Counted from the first letter of the stretch, positions 36,481-48,665 are shown. The stretch is 64,000 nucleotides of DNA from Lycorma delicatula (GCF_047948215.1 NC_134458.1:87995260-88059259); one strand, 5' to 3'. A program made the numbers and translations. The notes: generated from the letters alone by a model not told the origin.

Positions 36481-37906
36481 CTTTTAAAAATCATTTTTTT
36501 TATTGAAGCAAAGCAAACGAAAGTAGACAGAAAATCGTATTAATCTTTTTGTACCTAATAAAAATTATTCTCAATATTGCAAAACTAAAAAATAAAATAT
36601 ATGAAATAGTATAATGTATAATCCTTTTTATATTGATAAAGCGCAGAAAACTTCTACGCATAAATTGTTTGTATGAACAAAGATTTTATCAGAGTTGAAA
36701 GTATTTTTACAATACGCATAAAAATAAACAAATTATTTTTAACAATATGTTTGTACGTCCGTTGTTTATAAAATGTACGTTGTTCGGGTATTTTACTAAC
36801 AAACCCATTTTAAGATTAGGAATTTTAAAACTGTCTGTCGTTTTGAACTGACCGTAACTGATACGAAACCAATTTAAGATGTGATCCGTATTTTAAAAAA
36901 AAAGTACCATTACGTTTAAAAAGTCATTATAGAACTAACTTTATTCTTTTTATTTTATATTAAGAATGGTAATTTAATTTTATTATATTCCAAATGGTTT
37001 TAAATTATGAAGTAATTTTAATTTCTTTTTTATTTTATCTTTTTATTTATTTAGTTTTTGCTACTATATTGTATTATGTCATTAATTACGGGATAAATGT
37101 TTATTTGTTAATTTATTATAACCGATTTTGTATTTATTTTATTTGAAAACTGTTAAGTTTTATAGTTAGCGTTGTATACATTTATTTGTAGGATTATAAG
37201 GTTTTGAAGTTAATACAAAAAAAGTATAGAAAATATTAATATTTCTCTCTCCATTTATTTTAAATAATAAAGACTTTTCGTGTAACATTTTGCTATACAT
37301 TTTTTTTAAAGAGCAATATTTTAAGATATTTTTTAAATTGGTTTATCAGTTTTTCTATACCGTTTTTAGTTCTGTAATTTTTATATTATGTTCATAAAAT
37401 GTAAAATAGCTTCCATTTTTTCAGTTTTTATTTTTTAATTTTATTTTCAATGTATGAGTTTTGTCTGGGAAACAGAATTTCTATTTTAATAGTAACTAGT
37501 TATCTTTGAAATTTCGGAGTATTAGTCAACATTTTAGGTATTAAGACTATTAGAAAAAATTAGAAAAAAAATACTCTTTTGTTTTAAATTTATTTTAGCA
37601 TTAATATCTTCGGTTTTTTTGCAATCCTTATTACAGTAAACCGAGGAATACTTGAAATTCTAACCGATAAAATATGATATTCATGTCTTTTTAATATTAT
37701 GCAAGGTAATTTATTGTTTTTTTATTCTTTCATCACAGTTCATGTCTGCAGGATAAAAATGTATTTAGAGATGCCAAGAGGTATATAAATTTAGATATTT
37801 ATAAATTATATTACCTTTATTGTTAACGCAACTTCGAACAATAGTAATTTGTAGAGTATTTTGTTTTCTTTGGGCAGTTGGAAGATTTTTTTCACCACTA
37901 GGAAGC

Positions 37907-37944
<38 letters not shown>

Positions 37945-39271
37945 TAAAAATAAAAAACAAAATAACTTTTACTATTTATTTACAGATTTAGCTTAGATGG
38001 AAATGTACAGGAATTTTTTTTTTTAATTATGAAATAAAATCATTTTTGAACGTTTTATTTTTATGAGTAAGTTTGTCCCTTTTTTAAGAAAGGATGTTTT
38101 GAAACATTCGTACTGTAGTCGCTTGTCTCATTTCCAGGATACTTGATAGATACACTTATGTATTTAAACAAAAGAACAAATTATTTTTATTTTTATGAAT
38201 AGTTGTAGGTGACATTTTTATGCAAAAATTTTTCGATATTTGGAACAATTTTTAATATTTGTCATAGAGATAGGCGGGTAACTTCTTTTTATTCAGCGTG
38301 TCAAATTATGAAAATATTCTCTCATTTTGGGTAATGTTTATAACTTTCTAATGTAAAAAATTAATCTAAATCTTGTCATATTTTCTTAAAAGCTAAGATC
38401 CTAAGGGTAAAACTAATTATAAAATTTATTACTTGAGAATCTGGTGTTAAATTTTAAGCTGTATTAAAATGTTTGAGATATTTAATAACTTTTTTACCAG
38501 CTTTGAAAGATTTTGAAAATAACTTCGAAACAGTTGTTTGAAATGTACCTTGGCTCATTCTGTCGACCATCTTAAATCTTGAGGATTGATTTAAATCGAG
38601 AAGGTAAACTGGTAACTGTTATTATTAGCAGAGAAGTTAGTTACTTCAGGAATAACAACTGTACGGCTTTATAGCTGGTAACCAACAGTTCTTTATTCTT
38701 TTTCGGTATTTAAAATTAGGACCAGGTAGCAAAACATAGTGGAAAAAAATAATATTTACAGCTTATCGAAACAGTTTACAAAATCTCGGAATGCTGTCTT
38801 TACGTCCGCTAATTTATTAGGAGATATTAAAATTAAAATCATATTAAACTTAAAAAATAACACAAAAAACCTACGTCGCATGGTAAAATTAAATTCATTA
38901 TTAATAAATTAATAATGGCAGTAATGACAGTAATTACGTAGTTAATAACTTAAATTCTGCAAACGGATATAATCGTTGCTAAGGAAATGCGTCAGTGTTC
39001 TTAATTTAATCATTTTGTACTCGATTCAGGTTAAGCTATAAAGGAAGAGGTTGAATTACACGAATTAATTTCATAGAAACTTCTTGGTTTGCAGCGGATG
39101 TTTTATATACAGATCTATCAGTCTAAAGCTATACGTTGAAATATTCAACTCTATAAAATGCTGTATATCAACTGATTTATCGTTTACTTTAATTAAATAT
39201 GGACTTATAATTTGACCGACTCTTTTAAAGAAAGATCCAGTAAATATTTAGTAAAGGATTATGTACATCTA
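36481..39271. other. AT-rich DNA, no gene seen
   Basis: Contains a (TA)16 run at 37910-37941. No gene recognised. Confidence 0.5.
37910..37941. repeat. (TA)16 microsatellite
   Basis: Uninterrupted TA run. Confidence 0.97.
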
Positions 39272-39308
39272 ATAAGGGTATTTTCAAATATAATGAAAAT
39301 ACCCTTAT
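39272..39308. repeat. Perfect 15-bp hairpin
   Basis: ataagggtattttca (39272-39286) pairs with tgaaaatacccttat (39294-39308) across a 7-base loop. A partial third copy of the arm, in modified form, follows within 50 bp. Confidence 0.9.
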
Positions 39309-39453
39309 GTGTGTTATTTTAATGAAAATAAAATACTCTTATATTACGGTATTTTATTTTTTATTTCTCAATTATAATAGTGTTACATTTCATTTTTATT
39401 TTTTAATTTATTGTGTTACGTATAAGAATTAAAAATACTTTAAAAATTTATAC

Positions 39454-39496
39454 TTTATTATACTTTAAAAATTAAATATTTTTAAAGTATAATAAA
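39454..39496. repeat. Perfect 19-bp hairpin
   Basis: tttattatactttaaaaat (39454-39472) pairs with its reverse complement at 39478-39496 across 5 bases. Very AT-rich, so it could extrude as a cruciform; a chance origin is less likely than local inverted duplication. Confidence 0.9.
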
Positions 39497-40450
39497 TTAT
39501 ATATCAAACCGTTTACATTTAAAAAGAAATAATTAGAATTATTACTTATTTCTTTAATACCTAATAAATACTTAAACATAAAAATAAATTAGCTTTTAAT
39601 AATTTTAGATTATTTATAATTTCGTAGTAAAAATAAATGTACATTTATATTAAAATTTATAATTAATATATGCTTCATAATATTTAATCCTAAATGAATT
39701 TTCAAGTTCTTGAAATAAATTTTTCATTACTGAAAATGGTGCATTTGAACGAGCGTAACAGTTGTATACATTAATTTTTTTTATTAATTATTTTTTTAGT
39801 AAAACGTTTAAAAATGTTTATCCAATGTAAATGAAATGTAAGATTGTCATTTGCCCAAGTTTTAAGCAAGTTATCACTGAAATAATTATTTTATAAATTT
39901 TATTTTGTTAATCGTTATTTATTGTAATTCTAAATAATTAACAATATTTATTTCCAGATATTTTAAATAAATTTTTTCAAAATTTTGAAATTCAATTTCA
40001 AATTTCATTCAAATATTTCACACAAAAAATAAAAAATATGCAATTCAAGGTTTTAAATAATTTAGATATTTTATTAATTTATAGAATATCGTTTAAAATA
40101 TTTAGGTTTTCAAGAAGGGTTTATATAATTTTTTTTCTTTATATTTGCTGCGAAGTATTTTTATCAGTTATTTATCTAACTTTTTTTTACTTAGCTTGTT
40201 GAATTATTTGTGATGCTTCAAATAGGGGTAAGGAAAAATGTTAGCCTTTCCGTCTTTCTCAAAAGTTAGATGATTGATTTGATAAACAGAATAAAAATAA
40301 AAGTCTTCAGACTCTTATTGAAATATAATATTTTAGTAGTGCGGTACAATCAGTACATCCAAAAAATTAATTTCAATGGTTGGAATCCAGCTCAAACCAT
40401 ATTTAATTATATTATTAGTGCTCTACTGAATAATGTTCAACCTAAAGTTT

Positions 40451-40476
40451 ACACACACAAGCACGCACGTACATAC

Positions 40477-40532
<56 letters not shown>

Positions 40533-40595
40533 ACACACATGTATACATACATGTGTGTGTACATTCTGTGTGTATGTATGTATACACACACAAAA
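40451..40595. repeat. Compound (AC)n(TA)n(TG/AC)n repeat
   Basis: An AC-rich arm, a long TA run (about 40481-40528), then mirrored tgtatacacacatgtatacatacatg-type sequence. The whole block is close to self-complementary. Two overlapping open frames across it are artefacts of the repeat. Confidence 0.95.
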
Positions 40596-40677
40596 TATTC
40601 ATAAAACTGTTTCAAGAATTCAGTGGATGGTCTTTCACATATAAATATAGAAAAAACGTTATATTAACATACTCGTA

Positions 40678-41367
40678 TGTCCGGAACACTTAGTTTACCG
40701 GCTATTCGCCATTTTTTAACTTTTTAACGCAAAAATTTGTTTTTTAAGGAATGTTAATCGTATCGAGCAAAAATTTCGTATACTGCTAGGGTACCTAGAG
40801 AGCTTTACTTGCGTAAAAATAATGAACCTGATCTCTCATTCCATTTCAAAATGGCGGCCATGTAGCTATTTTAATAGTTATACCTTTGCAACCGCTGGTT
40901 TATTTAAATGATATTTTACAAAATATGTTAAGCACTTTATGACAAAGAAAATGACACCTTATTTATTCAAATCCCTTCATAAATAACATTATGGCAAAGA
41001 TTCTTGAAGCGAGTCACTCTAGATTAAAAAATTTTCCATTTCCTCCCGAATAAAATTAAATAACTCGTCTCGATCAAAACTGGAATAATTTTATTAATGT
41101 TATCACGCAATAAATTATAATAATTTAATAATATTGAAAGTATTACAATAATATAAAGTGACTCACATAAAGAATTTTTGCCAAAAATTTGTTATTTATG
41201 AACGAATTTGAATAAATAAGGTGTCATTTTCTCTGTCATAAAATGTTTAACATTTTTTTTGTATAACATAACATTTAAATAAACTAGCTCTGCAAAGATA
41301 TTGACAATTAAATAGTTTATTAAAATTCGAAATGGCGGATAACTGGTAAACTAAACGTTTCCGGTCA
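40678..41367. mobile_element. Fold-back element with long terminal inverted repeats
   Basis: The ends are tgtccggaacacttagttta and, reverse-complemented from the right, tgaccggaaacgtttagttt, continuing with tatccgccatt-like sequence. Inverted similarity covers most of the right half (41150-41367), including the block gaaaatgacaccttatttat present at both sides. TA flanks both ends (40676-40677 and 41368-41369). The left arm carries an extra insert of about 130 bp (40720-40850). The 690-bp element has no coding capacity. TA target and long arms suggest a Tc1/mariner-type or related non-autonomous element; the superfamily is not proven. Confidence 0.75.
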
Positions 41368-41369
41368 TA

Positions 41370-42293
41370 TGTTGATATAGTTTTTTCTGTATTTCAATAT
41401 GGGGGACCATCCCCTGAATTTTTGAAACGGTTTTTATGAACATTCTGTATATATATACGATTAAAAATGTAAGTTTTGATTATAATTTCTCGGAATATTT
41501 CATGATATCTTTGAGTTTCATATAAAATCTAGACGTCGTAAAAGAATGATAAATCAGATTTAAATGAAAAGTCCAGAATAAATTTATTTAAATTATATTG
41601 TAATCGTAGTTATATATGTTTTTTAACTTGAAATATTTACAAAGGGCCTACCAAGATTTTATTTAGAAAGTAGGTTTTTTCATTAACTTGCATCAGTATA
41701 TAGTATAAAAAAATATTAATGGAGAAATTCAAAATGGTTTTTACATTTTTAACTAAGATCCCGACCTCTTATGATAGAAACATTTTTTTGAATTTAAGAT
41801 GCATTGTAGTAGACAATTACGAAGGACAAGAATTTTTATCAAAAGTTTCAGGAATATCCAACATAGTATCAGTTTTAACTGGCAGATACAATATTTTATG
41901 AATTAATTTTAACAACAAATTTCAAGTGAAAAAAAGTAAATGAAAATTAAAACAAAAGTTATATAAAAAAAAAAATTATTTGAATTTTAACTGAGGGTTT
42001 ACTTTTAGATATTAATTTGGATTTTATAATTGGTTTCTTGAGTTACTCCGATTAGTATGGACTTTCTTTTTTGGTATAATAAGTTAATTTATTTTTATTT
42101 TATGATGGTAAACAAAAAAAAAAATTATATATCTTAATAAGTAAATAAATTTCGTCATATTAATACAATTCCGCATTATAAATTATAATTTAATATGAAA
42201 ATTTTTATTTCAGATTTTATCTGAAGTGATAAAATTTTCCCTTATAGTAAAATGTTACATATGCGTTTAAGGTTTACAAACATGAGTGTGTGT

Positions 42294-42345
<52 letters not shown>

Positions 42346-43139
42346 TTTTTTTTAACACCTATCAACGAAACCCAGCGTAAGATCTTTATAAAATAAAATA
42401 AAATATAACGAACCAGTCAAATAGCTTACGTTAATAATTATATACTACTGGATTTTTGAGGTACCAAAAAGTAGCTGACTGCACCAGCGGCAAGTAATTG
42501 ATCTTTTCGAACATTCACAGAAATAGCTAATTCTTTTTCTTCTCAAAAATCTGAAGTGAATTTATCTGTTAAATAATATAAATAGTTATTAATGAGTTGA
42601 AATAGTAAAGAATTTTAAAAACGAAATCTTGCAAACTTAAAGGATAGATCCTTTTTCTTATAAAGTTGTTTCAAATTTTATGGATTTTATTTTAATTACA
42701 ACCAGAGAGAACGAATTAATGGTAAAAAAATCTTTGATTTGTCAAGATGGAGTTGAGCCCTCCCTTAACATTTTTTAGTTAGATCAAAGCTAAAATTTCA
42801 GTCTTGACTAAAATACGAAAACTTATAGTGTTATTTTCATTAAATTAGATCTTATACTACACGAATGAAGATAATATTATAATTTGCATTATATTACATA
42901 AACAGAATGATAGCGTGAAAAAAATTCTAATCTGTGTGATGTTTAAACAGTTATAAATATATATAGATGAAGGATTAAAATAGGGGTGATAATGTTATAA
43001 TTAGCCTCGAGGAAAATAAATGTAAAAATATTAAATAATATTAATTGATGTTAATTTATGTTTTCGTTTCTTTTGGTGGTAAATGGTGTGGCGTAAGTAA
43101 TGTCTAAAATGTTAAATGACGATTTGTTGATGGTCGTTT
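41370..43139. other. AT-rich DNA, no gene seen
   Basis: Contains the compound microsatellite at 42296-42345. The 60-codon frame at 41719-41901 is unrecognised and has no support. Confidence 0.45.
42296..42345. repeat. (AC)n(AT)n compound microsatellite
   Basis: About 18 AC units followed by about 7 AT units. Confidence 0.97.
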
Positions 43140-43660
43140 ATAGTAACAGACGTCGTGTTTAAGGATCGAATCGTCATGGCAGTTGAAGAGTGTATAGTAA
43201 AAAGTCAGCTATATCTATCTATCTATCTACTGGTATTATCTGCTGCTACTATTTGTGCCTTTAAAGCAGCTAGTCAAGCTACCTTGGCGACCAAGAAAAA
43301 AGTTGTTACGAATTGTTTTCTCAACCGCGTCGGCACCGAGAACGGAGGCAATTTATTATTAGCTGTGTCCATCGCTTTCACTATACACAATGGAAGAGCG
43401 TTCTATCTACCCAGCACGTACCAGCACATATTCTACGAGCCAGGTGTCTGTTCTCAGAAATCAACAGTCAAGCCAACAAAAGACATTCATTATCTCTTCA
43501 CTTCGACCTAACAAAATTTAATTTTCAAGGAATTTCCGGGAACCAAACAAGAACGTTCCCAGTTGCTGGTCGGTTAGATAGACAGTCTTATTATAATTTG
43601 TTCATGAAAAATCAACTCGCCTTCTTTTTTTCCTTTTTACATTACCAATTTATATGGTAA
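43140..43660 (+). other. GC-richer unique segment with 118-codon open frame
   Basis: Composition is clearly less AT-rich than the flanks. The frame at 43155-43511 has a hydrophobic stretch (LYLSIYLLVLSAATICAF, partly encoded by a tatc repeat), and a second overlapping frame runs to 43660. No family is recognised, there is no splice evidence, and the tandem tatc tract argues against conserved coding. It could be unrecognised transposon or retro-element sequence. Confidence 0.2.
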
Positions 43661-44472
43661 CAATATAGTAATATATTGACTATTTGCTGTCTGATAATAA
43701 ATAATCTTAGTATTACAAACACTTAATACATTTTTTAAATACTATTAAATAAAAATGAAAAAAGTGAATATTGTTTGTAGTATTCTGTTTTGAATGTAAC
43801 GCCAGATTTCTGTTATAAATATACCCATATGTGCAGCTCAAATCTATAAATGTATATGAACAGCCCTATTTTAATAGGCCTAGTCATAATTAAAAAAAAT
43901 TAAATCCGTAAGTCATTGAGAACGTGAAATTATAGTGGTCGCCATGAAAATTGGCGATTGTGTTTAAACTACTGTATCTCGGTTTAAAAAAAAATCTTAC
44001 AATAAAAATGAAGGTATCGTCGGAAACTGCAATTGTTTTTGCGCTAATTGGTTCGGCCGACTTTAGTTATCATCATTCGTTTAAAAATTTGGAGCGTAAC
44101 ACTCACGATTTTTTGCACTTTTTTTTTGAAAACGTCAAATTTAAATTACTATAAAATCAATACCGATCGAGATAAAACTTTTCTACTTTTGGAGGTAGAT
44201 TAATAATAATTACGATTACGATTGTTTCTCAATAATTACAATTAATATTTAACCCAAAACTATTATTACTTAAGCGTACAGGTCGTTTCAAGTAAAACCA
44301 CCATATTTCGGTTAATGGTGTAGAAAAAAGAAATTTCCGATGATATCGGACATTAATTTTGTGGAACTCATATTTGTAGGGTTTTAATAAATAAACATTC
44401 GCGATTTATGGTGAGGATCATTTACAGGATCATAAAAATCGATTTAAAAACGTGGGGCAATATATGATGGTA

Positions 44473-44576
44473 AAGAAGCCGTCTCAACAGCTATGTTGAG
44501 ACGGCTTCTTGAATAGGTTCTTGAAAAGGTTCATGAATAGTACAGAAACCTGTTTCTGTACTATTCATGAACCTTT
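44473..44576. repeat. Two tandem near-perfect hairpins
   Basis: aagaagccgtctcaaca (44473-44489) pairs perfectly with 44494-44510 across 4 bases (17-bp stem). Then a 25-base arm at 44525-44549 pairs perfectly with 44552-44576 across 2 bases. The two are 14 bases apart, share a gaataggttc/catgaatag-like theme, and are much more GC-rich than the surroundings. They lie inside the transposon, just after its left arm. Perfect arms in an otherwise decayed element are unexpected. Confidence 0.95.
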
Positions 44577-45359
44577 ACACCATTAGATGTGTTAATCAGT
44601 ATTTATGTTAATTAATTATATAATACATAAGTAAATAAATTATTACAATTACGTGTACATTTCAAGTCGCGCATGAAATAAAAAAGAGGCCTTACTTTAG
44701 GTTCATAAAACAAATAATAAAATGATAAATAATAAAAATAATGAAGTTGTAAGAAACTCGTTAGTTTTTAACCGTTATTTTCTTTGTTTGTTTTCTTATT
44801 TAATTATTATTGTTTGTATACTGATCTAGGCCTAATAGAATTAAATTTATGTCCCTGTTCATGGATAAGATATGATTGTGGAATATCATATAATGTTATA
44901 TTATGACTCATAACATCGAGAACTCATGTTATTGTTGCTATGTGTTTGTTCTTACTTTGTTTTCTCGTATTATGGTGTCATTGCATATTAGTATAAATTA
45001 ATTTCAATGCCAGTCTTCAGTCCGATAGGTCCATTAAATCCTGAGTTGTGATATATAATAATTAGACGGATTTTTGATTTTAATATCTTCAGTTCGTGTA
45101 GGTTTCTTAGCGAGTTTATTTAACGGTTCCGCGTTATGTCAAAGACAGTTTAGAATAGCATGTTAATTGCGTTTTTTAGTGGGTGATATGACAAAGATTT
45201 TTTGTTTTTGTAATGTTTCTGTAATTATCTTAAGTGTAATATGATGAGTTGGAAACATTTTCGTTTTCCGTTCAACATGACAATACAATTAAGAGTGGTT
45301 TGAGAAATGTAATCTACAACGTATACAAATTTTTTTAAAAGCTACTTGACTTTGAATTC

Positions 45360-46943
45360 CATAGGGCGATTGACTTTGATAAGGTTCTAGAACTCATTGC
45401 CGATGCGTTGCGCGGCATTAGTCGGAGATCAGTAAAAAATATCTAGGACAGCTAAGGAGTACGTTAGTGATGACAATTGCATTCAGTTTCAAACGCCTGG
45501 GAAAAATAGGCCACAAAATGGAAATCTGTTACTGGACAATTTCAACCGTCTTGTATTGCGAAGAATCATATATCAGTACTACGATCCGAATTAAATCCCT
45601 ATCGATAAGAAGCTCAGAGAGGAAGTACGGTAAAACTGAATGTAAATCTATCATCTACTACCGTTCGTCATATTTTGAAAAAAATGGTATTTTTTATAAA
45701 AAAAATGAAAGATGGTCAAAAGTTTTTTTATAGAAAACTTGATATTGAATCTTTAAAGACATTTCACAAATTAAAAACGTCAGGTGATGATCGACCCACA
45801 TTTTACATAGATGAGACCTTTCTTTTTTTTCCTGTTTAGCCTCCGGTAACTACCGTTTAGATAATACTTCAGAGGATGATATGTATGAGTGTAAATGAAG
45901 TGTAGTCTTGTACATTCTCAGTTCGACCATTCTTGAGATGTGTGGATAATTGAAACCCAACCACCAAAGAACACCGGTATCCACGATCTAGTATTCAAAT
46001 CCGTGTAAAAATAACTGGCTTTACTAGGACTTGAACGCTGTAACTCTCGACTTCCAAATCAGCTGATTTGGGAAGACGCGTTAACCACTAGATCAACCCG
46101 GTGGGTCATAGATGAGACCTGGGTTAATGAAAGTCATTATCATAAATACATACGGCAAGATTCGAAGAAAAATTGAGTGATTAAAATACCCATCGTAAAG
46201 TCGGTCGTTTAACAGTGTTCATGTAGGTTCGGCTAAAACAGGGTTCATTAAAGAAAGTAAATGGGTTTTCCGTAGTAAATCCAAAGCCGATTCACATTAT
46301 CATTTAGAAATGAACAGCGACAATTTAAAAATCTGTCTGCAAATGAATTTTTGAATTACTTATGAGAAGGGAGTGAAATAATAATGGATAATGCAAATTA
46401 GCACTCCGTCGCGATGAATAAATTCCCACCAACAGTTGGAGGAAAGCTGAAATCCAGCAGTGGCTTCAAGAAAAAGCGGTTGCTTGCAACGATACTGAAA
46501 GTAAACAAGAGCTGTTGAAAAAATATAGTTCCGTATAAGAATGAACGTAAACCGTACGAAATTGATGTTATAGCCAACGAGAAAGTACATTCTGTTATTC
46601 GCCTACCGCCATATCATTGTCATTATAATGCGGTAGAGCTAAGCAAGCCCTACGGGCGCAAGCGAAAAGGAAATTAGCTGATCGAAATCGAACTTTTGAG
46701 TTGACAGACGTTGAGAAATTAATTAATGAGGAATTAGAAAACGGTACGGCAGAAGACTGGGAAAATGCGTTTTGTATACACAAAAAAAATATCAAAGAAG
46801 ACTTCTGTAATGAAATCACGCGAGATGATGTAATAGAAAAATTTATCATAAATCTTCAGAAATCAGACTCTGACGAAAATGATTTTAATATTTTAGACAA
46901 CAATGAAGAAGAGCCTTGGCGGAACAACTTCCAGTTTGAGTAG
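45360..46943 (+). pseudogene. DDE transposase, broken, with SINE insertion
   Basis: Domains in order: a short HTH-like start (ELIADALRGISRRSVKNI, about 45390-45445); a linker FQTPGKNRPQNG followed by a region ending RRIIYQYYDPN (about 45487-45590); RHILKKM (about 45665); then RPTFYIDET (first catalytic Asp, about 45790-45815), where the SINE splits the frame. After the SINE: ETWVNESHYHKYIRQDSKKN (about 46115-46170), GSAKTGFIKESKWVFRSKSK (about 46228-46290), IMDNANYHS (second Asp, about 46382-46410), and VIRLPPYHCHYNAVEL (Glu, about 46590-46640). The C-terminal frame from 46701 to TAG near 46943 is intact (LTDVEKLINEELENGTAEDW) and ends acidic. DDE with IMDNAxYHS and LPPYHCxxNxxE is a Tc1/IS630-like class common in insects. 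Stops and frameshifts make it dead. Confidence 0.75.
45820..46106 (-). repeat. tRNA-derived SINE, copy B
   Basis: Same family and orientation as copy A, with A box (TGATCTAGTGG, one change), the internal palindrome, and a perfect B-box core (GTTCAAGTCC). The target duplication catagatgagacct (14 bp) is perfect at 45806-45819 and 46107-46120. It landed within the codons of the DET motif of the transposase, so it post-dates that transposon. Confidence 0.93.
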
Positions 46944-48057
46944 TGTATAATCATTACAAACAATTTTTACGAATTTTTGTACGGTTTTAAGCAGGGTCTT
47001 AACTTTATTTATTCGGACTTTCGTGAAAGAGTTTTCACTACTTGAATATAAAAATACAAATAAATAACTTGCAAGCAGTTACACACTTTTTAAATTTCAG
47101 TGTTATAATAAATTGTATAATGTTTACTGATATGATTTTAATGTTTTTTTTTTTTGTAATGTTATTCTTTTTATACAGTAAAGTCTTTGATATAAATATT
47201 GTGAATAGTTGTAAAAAATAAAAATATTTGAAAATAACAATATTAACGGTAGTAATAATAATAATAATAGTACTTAAATTTGAAATAGTATTTACAGAAC
47301 TTATAATTTATAATATTAAGGAAGTATAAAGTAATCTGGTAGAACTGTGTGAAGGCGATATTAACCATGCCCGCTGGTCGTTGATCTGTATTGTAACCAA
47401 CAGGACGCAAGGTTCAACTGCTAGTAGCGACTGTGTTTTTTGAATTATCGTTTCATACCTTTTCCACCTCAATTAAAAGCTTAATATTAAATACTTTAAT
47501 TTCAAAATACCGTCATCTTATTCAAATTGTTTCAAGGATTACAAGGATGTGTTTTTCCCGTAAAATATTAATTGAAACTAAAGATAAGGTTGTCTCGTAA
47601 AAAATATTCTGCACGCATAAATAATAGTAGTTTTGGATCAAATCTTAATTATAATTATTGAGGATCGGTTTTTTAATCTACCTCAAAAACTAGAAAATTT
47701 TTATTTCGTTCGGTTTTGATTTTATAGTTATTCAAAGTTGACGTTCTCAAAAAAGTGCACAAAATCTTAAGTTTTCACTTTTTATGCCCCTAATTTTCAA
47801 ACGAATGACGGTATAGATACTTTTATAGCGGTCGCCATGAAATATAATGACCACTATAAAATAGTGGACGACCACTATAAAATAGAACTAGATTAAATTT
47901 AATATATTTAGGAAGTACAGTTTAATACAAATGTCTTTAATTTAAACCCAAAAATAAAACCTTAAATTGATGATTTGATGAAAATACGAAGAAATAATTT
48001 GAAGCTTAATTATATAAGTATAGTAAAATAAACTGAAAATATCCCCTTCAGTTTCTT

Positions 48058-48115
48058 TCTTTTTTTTTGTTTAACTCTGGGACCACCGTTAGGTATTGCT
48101 TCAGAGAAATACTCT
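48058..48115 (-). repeat. SINE 3'-tail fragment of a related family
   Basis: tttgtttaactctgggacc and accgttaggtattgcttcag resemble, base for base in layout, the tail of the main SINE (tgtttagcctccggtaacta, accgtttagataatacttcag). Only about 55 bp are recognisable, with no head. Confidence 0.5.
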
Positions 48116-48589
48116 TCTTCAGTTTCATATCTAACTTTTATTATATTTTTTTTCCTAAGGTCTCTTGATTATTAATTTTTGTATATGTTGTAGGATTTGA
48201 AAAAACAGATTTTATTTATGATTATCATGAAGCGTATCGGTTCAGAATTACAAGGAAATTATTGGGGGAAAAAAGCTAGTAAAAAATTATTGTTAACGGT
48301 TTTTTAGCGTAATGTTATCTTCCAATTTAGATTACTACCGAGAGTAAAAAATTTACAATTTTCTTATAATTTTTTAAAGGACTTTGTACTGTAATTTTGA
48401 GTACTAAATAGAATTAAGTTATTGTTAATAATAACTTTGGATTCCATTTAGCTCTATTTACTTATCAATTTACAAAAAAGTAAATTAAAAACAAGAGTAA
48501 ATTAATTATCCAATAACTAAAATAATGAAAAGTTAAATGTGATATTAATAATTATGAAAATTGGTATATATTTATGTATATATTTATTT

Positions 48590-48665
48590 ATACAATTCGA
48601 ACCCGCTATAATGCGGCCATCCGGAGAGAACTGTTATAACAGCGTTGTAGGTTTACTGCATTACT
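48590..48665. repeat. Possible pogo/Tigger-type terminus
   Basis: attcgaacccgctataatgc followed by a GC-richer block resembles the terminal repeat of pogo/Tigger-like elements and lies at the 3' side of the pogo-like fragment on the minus strand. No matching right terminus was found by eye. Confidence 0.35.

Larger units (their letters stand above)
43935..47875 (+). mobile_element. DDE transposon with long inverted ends (decayed, holds a SINE)
   Basis: Inverted ends bracket a transposase. The left arm (43935 to about 44285) and right arm (about 47610-47875, reverse-complemented) share gtggtcg at the tip, then tcattcgttt-aaaatt, tttgtgcactttttt and actataaaatcaa-accga, then gaggtagattaa and ccaaaactattatta, in the same order. 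The right arm lacks about 100 bases present in the left. TA flanks the proposed tips (43933-43934 and 47876-47877). A second gtggtc-type tip lies 21 bases inside the right end. The interior holds two strong hairpins, a transposase on the plus strand and a nested SINE. Without the SINE and its target duplication the element is about 3.64 kb. Tip positions are inferred; the inverted relationship of the arms is directly visible. Confidence 0.75.

Noticed and set aside
40270..40693. 124- and 86-codon overlapping plus-strand frames
   Set aside because: Driven by the AC/TA/TG compound repeat.
46360..46849. 76- and 84-codon minus-strand frames
   Set aside because: Antisense shadows of the DDE transposase.
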